DNA from: Clostridium acetobutylicum ATCC 824
Lineage (GTDB): Bacteria; Bacillota; Clostridia; Clostridiales; Clostridiaceae
Direction: 5' to 3'
DNA length: 64,000 nucleotides
NCBI RefSeq assembly: GCF_000008765.1
Contig: NC_003030.1
Coordinates: forward strand, 1,398,001 to 1,462,000
Of the stretch, positions 55,279 through 63,422 are shown one piece after another. The notes beneath the pieces are model-generated. The model ran no database searches. It worked only from the letters and a program-made list of their open reading frames with translations, and had not been told where the DNA came from. Both the position numbers and the translations under genes were made by a program. Each line of letters opens with the position of its first letter. The stretch's first letter is position 1.

Positions 55279-55855
55279 CTAATCTTTTAATATGTTTAGT
55301 AGTTTTTCAGTGGCAGCTTTTTGCATGCTTTTATTAACATGAGAATAAATATTAGCAGTTGTAGCGATATCTTTATGGCCTAAACGTTCCTGTATAACTT
55401 TTAAGTCAGTGCCTTGTTGTAGTAAAAGAGTTGCATTTGTATGCCTTAAATCATGAAATCTAACATTTTTATTTATTTTTGCAGCTTTTAAAACTTTTTT
55501 AATTTTATTTGTATATAACATGGGATGAATATATTTACCTGAACACCATGTCATAATCAAGTCATACCTTTTACCATCAAACATGTTATCTTTGTAAAAT
55601 TCTTTAGCATTCGATTTGTTTTCTAATTGTTTATGATGTAGAGTTTTCAATAAACTTAATATAAAATTGGAAATATAAACAGACCTTTGACTTTCTATAG
55701 TTTTAGGAGAAGACATTTTTACATATCCATTTGTATAAATTAAATTGTTTTTTATGGTTAAAGTGTTTATCACTATAGTTTATATTTGACCACTCTAATC
55801 CTCCAAGTTCTCCACGTCTTAATCCTACTTCTAGAACTAGTTTTAACGCTATGTT
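55279..55855 (-). pseudogene. int: Tyrosine integrase, C-terminal part, frameshifted and truncated
   Basis: The open 164 residues contain the catalytic core: RFHDLRHTNATLLLQQG (H-x-x-R), LGHKDIATTANIYSHV (His and the nucleophile Tyr). Upstream, in another frame, EVGLRRGELGGLEWSNI supplies the first catalytic Arg, so there is a frameshift near 55770. The sequence stops matching at about 55855, where an unrelated remnant starts. All catalytic residues can still be read, but not in one frame. It probably catalysed integration at rnpB. Confidence 0.85.
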
Positions 55856-55857
55856 AA

Positions 55858-56200
55858 ACTTTCACAGGAGCACCACAGCAAGCAAATAATGTAACTACAC
55901 AGACGAATATAGATACATCATCTATATCGAGCATACAAAGGGAATTAAATAGGCAAGGCTTTGGCAATTTAAAGATAGACAATATTGCAAGAAAAAGAAC
56001 TTTATCAGCATGTCCAACAGTCCATAAATATTCAAGAGGAAATATAAACTAAGTGGATTTAAGAAAGACTTGGAGTTAACGCAGACGGTATAAACGGATA
56101 CCAAACTCAAACAGCTATTAAGAATTTTAAAAGGTAACATGGATTATATTCGGATGGAATTGTTAGTAAAAATACATGAAGAGCATTATTAGGACTATAG
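55858..56200 (+). pseudogene. Phage endolysin C-terminal remnant (peptidoglycan-binding)
   Basis: Reading through frames gives SISSIQRELNRQGFGNLKID and LSACPTVHKYSRGNI, then after a frame change RLGVNADGINGYQTQTAIKN and HGLYSDGIVSKNT-RALLGL, a peptidoglycan-binding repeat as found at the end of clostridial phage lysins. Stops at 56050, 56135 (probably CAA to TAA) and 56177 (TGG to TGA) show decay. The catalytic domain is missing, deleted at the junction with the integrase. Confidence 0.8.
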
Positions 56201-56251
56201 AAATATAGTTCTTTTTAATATAAAAAAATAAAATTTTGGGGGTAAATATAA

Positions 56252-56820
56252 ATGGAAAAATATAATTTTATAATTGCATTATTAATAATTTTAGGAGTGT
56301 GCGGAGTTGTAGGATACGGATTTGCACATTTAAAAAAGAAGGGATTTAAAACACAGGCACCGTTTTAGACGGAGCACAAACAGTAGTCGGAGATGTTGGA
56401 ACTGCAATAAGGGCAGCTGACTCTTTAGTACCTAATAATAAAACTCTAAATTTATTAGATATAATTGACAAAATAGTATATAAATCTGTCATGGGAACAA
56501 AACAATTATATATATCATCACAGTTACCTGCAGATCAAAGAAAAGATAATGCAAAAAAACTTATATCAGCAGGACTAAAAGTAGCTAACATAAGCGAGAC
56601 TCTATCTTCAGATATATTTATAGATGCAGTACTAGAGCAGATTATATATGATTCCAAGATAGATACAGAAAAGAAGAGTCAGGAGCAAAACACTTTACAA
56701 TTACAGATAAGCCAATTAACTACAGAAAAAGCAAAATTACAGGCTAGCAATACAGAGTTAGTAAATAAAAATACAGAGCTTACTAATAAACTTACTTCAA
56801 TTCAGAGTGCCGTAAAATAA
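56252..56820 (+). pseudogene. Holin-like (LLH-type) phage gene with a frameshift
   Basis: A first frame (56252-56368) encodes a 38-residue membrane peptide MEKYNFIIALLIILGVCGVV, ending KKKGFKTQAPF. The next frame continues TVLDGAQTVVGDVGTAIRAA and on through ATG 56491 to a coiled-coil C-terminus (LTTEKAKLQASNTELVNKN). Membrane helix plus amphipathic region plus coiled coil follows the LLH phage holin pattern, and it lies next to the lysin remnant. An A-AAA-AAG heptamer at 56332-56338 is in the right phase for a -1 slip, but a simple indel is more likely given the decayed surroundings. Confidence 0.65.
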
Positions 56821-57075
56821 CTAATATATCAGATGAGTATCTGGTGTAATGCAAAAAAACATTTCAGGTGCTTATTTTGCTTTTCATTAATTGAAAACAA
56901 ACAAGAATCTGGGCCTAATTGCCAAGATGTTTTATAAAATAAGTAATAAGCCTTTTATCATTATTCATAGTTCTGCTTTATACCAAAATTATAATTATTT
57001 AATCCATGTATGTAATATTGAGGTAAATTATGCTATTATATAATTAAATGCAAATTATAGAGTAGAAAGATAAAA

Positions 57076-57336
57076 ATGGCAGAAATTAGTATTAGCCCAG
57101 AAGATATTGAATATGATGATAGTAGCATGGTATCTTTATATAGTAATTCTGTAAGGATGGAGACGAGTATATATGATTTACAATTTATTTTTGAATCTCA
57201 ATATTCTAAAAATGGTAAACCAACAATTAAACAATTGGCAAGAGTAATTATGAGTCCTCTTGCAAATATGTTAAATCGCAATATATTTGAGTACGAAAAA
57301 AAATTTGGTGAAATAAAATTACCAAATGAATTATAA
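57076..57336 (+). CDS. DUF3467-like small protein
   Basis: 86 residues. SNSVRMETSIYDLQFIFESQ followed by RVIMSPLANMLNRNIFEYE and KKFGEI resembles the DUF3467 family, small proteins of unknown role. Only a weak ribosome site. The next gene begins 17 nt after the stop, so they probably form an operon; both lie at the right edge of the prophage remnant. Confidence 0.6.
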   Translation: MAEISISPEDIEYDDSSMVSLYSNSVRMETSIYDLQFIFESQYSKNGKPTIKQLARVIMSPLANMLNRNIFEYEKKFGEIKLPNEL

Positions 57337-57353
57337 TTGGGTAATCAGTAAAT

Positions 57354-57974
57354 ATGAATAAAAAGCAGAAAGAAATTAATAATAGTATATACATAGAAGA
57401 TTCTACACATAGTAATATATTATATACACAGGAGTTTGTTGAGGAATTGTTCCATGAAGGGTATAAATTAGGTTTTTTACAAGGGACTACATATGCAAAT
57501 AAAATTTTTAAATCCAAATCTACAGTAGATTTAAATATGGAGGTGGAGAAGTTGTCGGTGGAGATTGAAGGAATCGCTAATAAGTTAAAAAATTTAAACG
57601 ACATTATAATCAACCAAAATAAACTTACCAATGATAACTTAAATAACCTATCAAGTAGAGTGAACGATTCATCAAAAACATTAATGAACAAAATAGATGA
57701 TTTATCGCATAGAGTAGAAGGAATAGATAAGAGAACGATAGTTTTGAAAAAAAGTTTAGATTATATAAAAGAGGATATATGCGATAATATAAAAAGCAGT
57801 ATAAAAGATATAAAAGAAGACACTAAAGACTTATCTATAATTAGAAATAATATAGGTAACATGGATGAAAAAAGTAAATGGTGGAAGCAATTTTTACTAG
57901 CCCCAATAATATCAGCAACATTATCAGGAGTTTTAGTTGCAATTATCATGCTTTGTATAAAAAGCATCAAATAA
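57354..57974 (+). CDS. Coiled-coil protein with C-terminal membrane anchor
   Basis: 206 residues: N-terminal soluble part (EFVEELFHEGYKLGFLQGTT), a long coiled coil (about 60-170) with heptad pattern, and one membrane helix at the end (LLAPIISATLSGVLVAIIML). Family not recognised. Tail-anchored coiled-coil proteins of this build occur in phages and stress operons. A terminator follows. Confidence 0.6.
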   Translation: MNKKQKEINNSIYIEDSTHSNILYTQEFVEELFHEGYKLGFLQGTTYANKIFKSKSTVDLNMEVEKLSVEIEGIANKLKNLNDIIINQNKLTNDNLNNLSSRVNDSSKTLMNKIDDLSHRVEGIDKRTIVLKKSLDYIKEDICDNIKSSIKDIKEDTKDLSIIRNNIGNMDEKSKWWKQFLLAPIISATLSGVLVAIIMLCIKSIK

Positions 57975-58018
57975 AATATAATCTATGAAAACAACTGCGA
58001 AATAACTAATATAAGAAA

Positions 58019-58060
58019 TCCCTAGAGTAGCATAAAAACTATTCTGGGGACTTTTATTTT
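58019..58060 (+). terminator. Terminator after the coiled-coil gene
   Basis: 12-bp stem TCCCTAGAGTAG / CTATTCTGGGGA with G-T pairs (58019-58030 with 58039-58050) and CTTTTATTTT. Confidence 0.85.
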
Positions 58061-58079
58061 AGATTATTTGTAACGGCGT

Positions 58080-58553
58080 TTATGAATTAGGAAATATCTT
58101 TGTAAGCTTAGGGCCATAATAATCACTATTATCATAATAATAAACGGATATATCTCTTTGTAGAAGGCTACCATTTTTATCAAAAGCGTTAACTTCAGCG
58201 AAATAAGTTCCAAATCCATAATTACTATATATATCTGCACCAAATGATATACTAGTAGTTGGTGCATCATGAATCCCGTTAAATACTGGAGTAGCAAATG
58301 TTCCGTTATTAAATGTTTTTTCTTTTGATATAGTAAATGTATAATAAGCTACATTTACTACGGGATTCCAACTAATAGTTCCATTTAAATCGATTGTAGG
58401 ATTTAATAAGTTAGTCTCCGAATCATATAATTTACTTTGTATATTTGTATTTGATTTATTGGTTTTAGCCATAGTAGTTGCTGAAACGGATAAAGTACTT
58501 GTACCAATAATAGAAAAAGCTATTAATAGCGATGTGATTTTGTTAAATTTCAT
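58080..58553 (-). CDS. Secreted protein with a fibronectin III-like domain
   Basis: 157 residues with a signal peptide (MKFNKITSLLIAFSIIGTST, cleavage after about SVSA). The rest (about 45-145) is beta-rich with LNGTISWNPVVNVAYYTFTI, the Trp-containing pattern of fibronectin III domains in secreted clostridial proteins. Follows a second secreted gene 14 nt downstream of its stop, so both belong to one unit. Confidence 0.65.
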   Translation of the reverse strand: MKFNKITSLLIAFSIIGTSTLSVSATTMAKTNKSNTNIQSKLYDSETNLLNPTIDLNGTISWNPVVNVAYYTFTISKEKTFNNGTFATPVFNGIHDAPTTSISFGADIYSNYGFGTYFAEVNAFDKNGSLLQRDISVYYYDNSDYYGPKLTKIFPNS

Positions 58554-58566
58554 AATTAATACTCCT

Positions 58567-59013
58567 TTATTTTAAGTAATACCAAGTTTGAGCGCCTACA
58601 ATACCATCTAAAGCAAGTGGATCTGAATAGCCATTTCTATGAAACTCACGATCAATGCGTCTCTGAAAGTCTACTACAGCAGAATAAGTAGCACTACCAA
58701 AAATTCCATCATCGTAAATACCTAATCTACGTTGTATATCTGCAACAGGTTCTCCTGTATCACCTTCTTGTATAATACCGCCGTTGTCAATAACTTGCTG
58801 AGCTGTCATATAACGACCAAAGCTAGTACCATATGTTCTAGTAGAAGCAAACATTTTAGATTTAGTAGCATTTAAGTTAGTAGCAACTGGTGCGGATACT
58901 TTTGGAATAGGATGATTTTGTATAACTGTGGGTATAGCAGCAAAAGCACTAGAAGAAATTAATACAGTAGAAACAATTCCTAAAGATAAAGCTTTTAATT
59001 TTAAGTTTTTCAT
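58567..59013 (-). CDS. Secreted peptidoglycan-binding protein
   Basis: 148 residues: signal peptide (MKNLKLKALSLGIVSTVLIS, cleavage near SAFA), a linker, then a PG_binding_1 domain (EPVADIQRRLGIYDDGIFGS, SAVVDFQRRIDREF, DGIVGAQTWYYL). No catalytic domain, so it likely anchors itself to the wall. GGGGG-type ribosome site. First gene of a two-gene reverse unit with the fibronectin-like protein. Confidence 0.85.
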   Translation of the reverse strand: MKNLKLKALSLGIVSTVLISSSAFAAIPTVIQNHPIPKVSAPVATNLNATKSKMFASTRTYGTSFGRYMTAQQVIDNGGIIQEGDTGEPVADIQRRLGIYDDGIFGSATYSAVVDFQRRIDREFHRNGYSDPLALDGIVGAQTWYYLK

Positions 59014-59419
59014 TTTGAATCCCCCTTAAATTTCATTAAATGTATTTTTAATACAAATAAAGCGTACAACTTATCGGAATAAATGTAAAATGTTGTATTT
59101 AACTAGTTCTCATTGTAATTATCTAAATGAGACAATCTACGACGATTAGGTGTAAAATTGTTACTTTAATTAAATATTCCACCAATTTTAAATATTCTGT
59201 AATTTTAATGTTGCAATGTAGCATGTATGGTAACATTTACTTTAATAATAACTAAGTGTTAAATATCTTTTTTAGTAAACTATATGCCAATATAGGTTAT
59301 TTTTATACCATAATGTATACTAAGTAGGTATACTATTATACAATTATTTACAATATTCTTGAATAATTATGAATATTTTGTTAAAATAAATGTTGGACAA
59401 ACTAAAGGAGATGTTTTTA
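59014..59419. other. Intergenic region, no gene seen
   Basis: About 400 bp of very AT-rich sequence between divergent genes. Expected to hold promoters for both sides; I see no confident promoter, RNA or repeat. Confidence 0.6.
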
Positions 59420-59773
59420 TTGAAAAAAGTAATAGGTATAATTAGTATTGTTTTATTTGTGTTAATTTCATTTCAGAGTTGTGCGGCAGGAGTAAGCAAT
59501 GCTCTTGAAAAGTCAAAATCATCAAGTGGATCAGCAGGATTTATTCTCGCAGTATGCATGTTAATTGCAGGTATAATTGCAATAGTATCAAAATATAGTA
59601 AAGGTATGACTATTACATCTATAGTTTTTTATGCTATTGGTGGCATTATAGGTATCGCAAATGTGGGAACATATAAAGATTTACAAATATGGTCTATATT
59701 AAGCTTTATATTTGCAGCATTAATTATATTTCATATTGTTAAAAATAAAGAATTGTATACTGGTACAAAATAA
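59420..59773 (+). CDS. Small membrane protein, possible lipoprotein
   Basis: About 117 residues with four hydrophobic segments. TTG at 59420 is placed by AAAGGAG; an ATG at 59390 has no ribosome site. The N-terminus then reads MKKVIGIISIVLFVLISFQS followed by Cys, a signal-peptide-like start with a poor lipobox. Then GFILAVCMLIAGIIAIVSKY and further helices. Family not recognised, resembles small DUF-type proteins seen beside stress genes. Terminator follows. Confidence 0.55.
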   Translation: MKKVIGIISIVLFVLISFQSCAAGVSNALEKSKSSSGSAGFILAVCMLIAGIIAIVSKYSKGMTITSIVFYAIGGIIGIANVGTYKDLQIWSILSFIFAALIIFHIVKNKELYTGTK

Positions 59774-59775
59774 AA

Positions 59776-59805
59776 AAAGGGAGCATGTTATTGCTCCTTT
59801 TATAA
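59776..59805 (+). terminator. Terminator after the 59420 gene
   Basis: Stem AAAGGGAGCA / TGCTCCTTTT (59776-59785 with 59792-59801). Confidence 0.8.
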
Positions 59806-59946
59806 TTTACTTAAAAGCAAAATAACAATAGAAAATGGAATTATATGAGATGCTTTTTAAAATATCTATACTTAACTTAGAAGAATACATTACTAAGAGG
59901 AAAAAGGAAGATAACTTAAATAAATTTGATATTAAAAATTTACTTC

Positions 59947-60717
59947 TTAATTTTTAAGAGTTTTTAATATGCTGCAAATATCATTTATATCTTCAGTACT
60001 TAGCTCATCAAAGTTATCTAATTTAGATTTTATATTTTCAATTATTTCGTTTCTGTAGCTTATACCATTCTTTTTACTAATAAAGAAGGTTGAGATAGTT
60101 CCTGTAAGCATACTTAAAAAACCTATGCCTATAAGCATAAGTATACTCGCTATTACTCTTCCAAATGGAGTGGAAGGAGATATATCTCCATAGCCCACAG
60201 TAGTTATAGTAACAAAGCTCCACCAAAGAGCATTTCCTAAAGAAAGTCCCTCCGTTAAATGCATTCCTATAGTTCCAGTAATCAGCACAAATATTGTAGT
60301 ATAAATAACATAGTGAAAATTATTGGTTTTTACAAATTTTGTAAAATGGCTTTTAAATCTTAGTAGCAGAGAAAATGCCATAAATAATTTTAGAAATTTA
60401 ATTAGTTTTGTAAATTTTAATAATTTCGATATTTTTAACAATCTAAAGCCTTGAAAAATTGAATTAAATGGAATGATTGAAAGTAAGTCTATTATGTTTT
60501 CTTTGAAGAATTTTTTTTTATCTTTTGATATATAAAGCCTTAAGAAATAGTCTATCGTAAAAATAATTAAGATAATATTATCGATTGTATCAAATATGTA
60601 TAGAGTTTCGTTGGATAGTTTAACTGATAATTCTATGATTAACATAATAGATGCAATTAAAGCTAATAGAGATGAAGTTAATTCGTATAGTATTTTATTA
60701 TGCGTTGTAATATTCAA
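59947..60717 (-). CDS. Voltage-gated-type potassium channel
   Basis: 256 residues with six membrane segments. The pore helix and filter are SFVTITTVGYGDISPST (TVGYGD is the potassium signature). S4 is Lys-rich (LLKISKLLKFTKLIKFLKLF), so voltage sensing is plausible. A short cytoplasmic C-terminus follows. A decayed copy of its pore region lies at 50771-50913. Monocistronic. Confidence 0.9.
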   Translation of the reverse strand: MNITTHNKILYELTSSLLALIASIMLIIELSVKLSNETLYIFDTIDNIILIIFTIDYFLRLYISKDKKKFFKENIIDLLSIIPFNSIFQGFRLLKISKLLKFTKLIKFLKLFMAFSLLLRFKSHFTKFVKTNNFHYVIYTTIFVLITGTIGMHLTEGLSLGNALWWSFVTITTVGYGDISPSTPFGRVIASILMLIGIGFLSMLTGTISTFFISKKNGISYRNEIIENIKSKLDNFDELSTEDINDICSILKTLKN

Positions 60718-60897
60718 TGTAAATCCCCCTTATATAATTATATTATTTTATAAAACAGGTATAATTTCAAGTTGATGCAATTTCCATATTTGACGTATAG
60801 ATTGAGATATATAGCTATAGTTTAATCAAATACCAAGGTTTAGTATATTTTAAAAGTGTTTTATAGCTCAAGTTTAAGAGGGTATAAGATGTAACTA

Positions 60898-60925
60898 TTG
60901 ACAAATGTTAATAAATTGTTACAAT
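60898..60925 (+). promoter_or_regulatory. Possible promoter upstream of the 61012/61155 genes
   Basis: TTGACA (60898-60903) and TACAAT (60920-60925) with 16 nt between. It lies in the 295-bp gap after the divergent channel gene, in which I see nothing else. Confidence 0.5.
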
Positions 60926-61011
60926 TAAGTGAGTATTATTAGTACAAAAGGTATTAAGATACAATCTTTATAAATGATTGCTTCAATGGAGTTGTCTTAC
61001 TTATATTACGT

Positions 61012-61158
61012 TTGATTATTAGTTTCATAAAAGTTATAGTGGAAGTGGGAATTGTTCTAGTATCATTAATTACAATTGGAGTTTTAATTCTACTATATAA
61101 ATATGAGCAGAGGTCTGAACGTAAAATAAATATATATAGAAGGGTAATGGTAAAATGA
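61012..61158 (+). CDS. Possible small membrane protein
   Basis: A 48-residue frame from TTG 61012 with one strong membrane helix (VEVGIVLVSLITIGVLILLY) and a basic tail (YEQRSERKINIYRRVMVK). The stop overlaps the next start as ATGA, suggesting coupling. No ribosome site at the proposed start, so it is uncertain. Confidence 0.3.
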   Translation: MIISFIKVIVEVGIVLVSLITIGVLILLYKYEQRSERKINIYRRVMVK

Positions 61159-61667
61159 AAAAGAAAGTGTATAAAAACAGATTGGCTTTATTTTTAAGTG
61201 CAATTATAATTTTAACATCTTTTGTTGGATGTTCTGAAAGTTCTACAAGTAAAAAATCCAATAGTAATACAGCAAAGACTATAGCCAAGCCTAAGCCTAA
61301 AACAGCACAATCAGTACTAGATGAATTAAAGAAAAAAGAATCAGCATATATGACAAATATAACTGTTGTTACGGCTGATAATGATTCAAACAAGCTTTTA
61401 GGCAGACCTAACCAATATACGGAAAAAGTAACATGGAAAGATAATAGATCTAAGGATTCTCAAGTAGATTGCTCAATTGAGTTGTTTAAAAATAAGGATG
61501 ATGCTACAGCAAGAAAAGATTATTTAGAAAAAATAATAAAATCTATGCCGATGCTTACACAGTACATAGAGCAAAAGGATAATGTATTACTAAGAATAGA
61601 TGGAGTGTTAACACCTGAACAATCTAAAGAATATATAAATATTTTTAATTCCATTTTTAAAAATTAG
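61155..61667 (+). CDS. Putative lipoprotein
   Basis: 170 residues: signal peptide with lipobox (LTSFVGC, about residues 20-26), a Ser/Lys/Pro-rich linker (to about 52), then a folded domain with TEKVTWKDNRSKDSQVDCSI. It is presumably anchored on the outer face of the membrane. I do not recognise the family. Confidence 0.7.
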   Translation: MKKKVYKNRLALFLSAIIILTSFVGCSESSTSKKSNSNTAKTIAKPKPKTAQSVLDELKKKESAYMTNITVVTADNDSNKLLGRPNQYTEKVTWKDNRSKDSQVDCSIELFKNKDDATARKDYLEKIIKSMPMLTQYIEQKDNVLLRIDGVLTPEQSKEYINIFNSIFKN

Positions 61668-61707
61668 ATGATTTATAAAAGATGGTGTGTTATTTTATTA
61701 ACTAATG

Positions 61708-61760
61708 TTGACACCATAAGATAAATATGTAATACTAATCATATAGAGTAAACATTTACA
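61708..61760 (+). promoter_or_regulatory. Candidate promoter and cre site of the glycerol operon
   Basis: TTGACA (61708-61713) with a poor -10 (TAATAC at 61730-61735). AGTAAACATTTACA (61747-61760) differs from the ideal catabolite-response element TGTAAACGTTTACA at two positions. CcpA binding here would repress glpFPK in glucose. Assigned by eye only. Confidence 0.4.
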
Positions 61761-62056
61761 TTAAGACTAGAAGAAATTCAAAATGGCTATAGAGAATTTA
61801 GAGAATAAGCCGTGTAAAACTGAATTTGCTTAGTAAATAGTATTAACTTTTTTATATTAGAATGTACTATTTTAGTAATAGCTAAGTAAATTTGAAAATC
61901 TATCTTGTGCAATATTGAAAAGTATTGTTTTAAGGTAGGATAAGTTTTATGCGGCTATTATTTTGTCAAAATTCATATAGTATAAGTTTTGGAGGGATGG
62001 CTTTAAGAAAGTATAATAAGCTCAATTGATTTTACAATTTAAGAGGAGTTGATGCT
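61761..62056 (+). promoter_or_regulatory. Long untranslated leader of glpF, possible GlpP target
   Basis: About 300 nt without a gene. An imperfect hairpin is formed by AAATTCA/TGAATTT (61774-61780, 61821-61827) and GGCTAT/ATAAGCC (61785-61790, 61805-61811); a second weak stem is AAATAGTA/TACTATTT (61835-61842, 61865-61872) with a T run in its loop. GlpP in Bacillus acts by antitermination in glp leaders, and glpP is in this operon, but no clear terminator is seen. Confidence 0.35.
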
Positions 62057-62758
62057 ATGACAATTTTTTTTGCAGAATTAGTAGGTACTTTATTACTCAT
62101 TCTTTTAGGTGATGGTGTTGTTGCTAATGTTGTTCTTAAAAACTCAAAGGGCCACGCTTCAGGGTGGATTGTAATAACAATGGGGTGGGCATTTGCAGTA
62201 GCAATTCCGGCTTTGATTTTTGGAAGTTACAGTAATCAGTTTAATCCTGCATTAACAATTGCGCTTGCGGTGATAGGAAAAGTAGCCTGGGCTAAGGTAC
62301 CGATTTATTTAGCTGGTCAATTTATTGGGGCCTTTTTAGGAGCGGTTTTAGTGTTTGTTGTTTATTATGATCAATTTAAATGCAGCGAAAATAAAACTGA
62401 CAAGCTTGGGGTATTTTGTACAGTACCGGCTGTAAGAAATAGTTTAATTAATTTCTTATGTGAAGTCATTGGAACGTTTGTATTGGTATTTGGAATTTTA
62501 GGCGTGGGAGCACAAAATCTAAAAAATGGAATGGGTGCAGTATTTGTAGGATTTTTGATTTTGGTAATAGGTTTGAGTTTAGGTGGTCCAACAGGATATG
62601 CAATTAATCCAGCTCGAGACTTAGCGCCAAGAATTGCACATTTAGTATTACCTATACCGAACAAAGGTGATTCGAATTGGTCTTATGCATGGATTCCAAT
62701 AATTGCACCAGTAGTAGGTGGTATTATCGGTGCAGTATGCTATATGCTGCTTTTATAG
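62057..62758 (+). CDS. glpF: Glycerol uptake facilitator (aquaglyceroporin)
   Basis: A 233-residue six-helix channel of the MIP family with both pore motifs: FNPALTIAL (first NPA) and INPARDLAPRI (second, with the Asp after Arg typical of glycerol facilitators). Passive glycerol entry, trapped by GlpK downstream. AAGAGGAG ribosome site. Confidence 0.97.
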   Translation: MTIFFAELVGTLLLILLGDGVVANVVLKNSKGHASGWIVITMGWAFAVAIPALIFGSYSNQFNPALTIALAVIGKVAWAKVPIYLAGQFIGAFLGAVLVFVVYYDQFKCSENKTDKLGVFCTVPAVRNSLINFLCEVIGTFVLVFGILGVGAQNLKNGMGAVFVGFLILVIGLSLGGPTGYAINPARDLAPRIAHLVLPIPNKGDSNWSYAWIPIIAPVVGGIIGAVCYMLLL

Positions 62759-62834
62759 CATATAAATATAATATATAATTAAAAGTATACAAGGTGTATT
62801 AAATATAAAGGATAATGTTTACTTGGAGGAATTC

Positions 62835-63392
62835 ATGAATATAAGAGAATTATTAGAAGAAAACCCTGTAATAGCAGCAGTTAAAAATCAGGAACAACTA
62901 CAATTAGCAGTGAACTCTGAAATACAAATTGTATTTGTTTTATTTGGAGACATAGTTAGCATAAAAGAAATAAGTAAGCTTATAAAATCCAAAAACAAAA
63001 TAGGAATAATTCATATTGATTTGGTAGAAGGTCTCACTAATAAAGAGGTTGTTATAAGATATATTAAAGAAGAGACTGAATTTGACGGTATAATCAGTAC
63101 AAAGTCCCAAATTGTAAAAAATGCTATAAAGCATAATTTAATAGCGGTTCAAAGAGTTTTTATTTTTGATACTATTTCATTAAATAATGTTAAGAGTCAT
63201 ATTATATCTGAGTGTGATGCAATAGAAGTATTGCCGGGAGTAATTCCAAAGGTGCTTCAAATTATTGCAAAGCATTCTAACAAACCAGTAGTTGCTGGGG
63301 GACTAATTGAAACAAAAGAAGAAGTAATTGAGGCTTTAAAATATGGAGCAACATGTGTATCAACAACCAGGAAAGAGATTTGGGAGATGTAA
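62835..63392 (+). CDS. glpP: Glycerol uptake operon antiterminator
   Basis: About 185 residues of the GlpP family, an RNA-binding TIM-barrel-like regulator that with glycerol 3-phosphate prevents early termination of glp transcripts. Family segments: NPVIAAVKNQEQL, IIHIDLVEGLTNKEVVIRYI, EVLPGVIPKVLQII, KPVVAGGLIETKEE and GATCVSTTRKEIW. ATG at 62835 with TTGGAGG; an in-frame TTG at 62823 overlaps that site. Placed between glpF and glpK. Confidence 0.95.
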   Translation: MNIRELLEENPVIAAVKNQEQLQLAVNSEIQIVFVLFGDIVSIKEISKLIKSKNKIGIIHIDLVEGLTNKEVVIRYIKEETEFDGIISTKSQIVKNAIKHNLIAVQRVFIFDTISLNNVKSHIISECDAIEVLPGVIPKVLQIIAKHSNKPVVAGGLIETKEEVIEALKYGATCVSTTRKEIWEM

Positions 63393-63422
63393 ATTTTTAG
63401 AATATTAGAAAGCTGGTGTATC

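Noticed and set aside
59835-59957. 40-codon forward frame between the 59420 gene and the potassium channel
   Set aside because: No ribosome site, overlaps the channel 3' end, ordinary AT-rich sequence.
61997-62029. 11-codon leader peptide before glpF after GGAGGG
   Set aside because: The GGAGGG touches the ATG with no spacer, so initiation there is unlikely.
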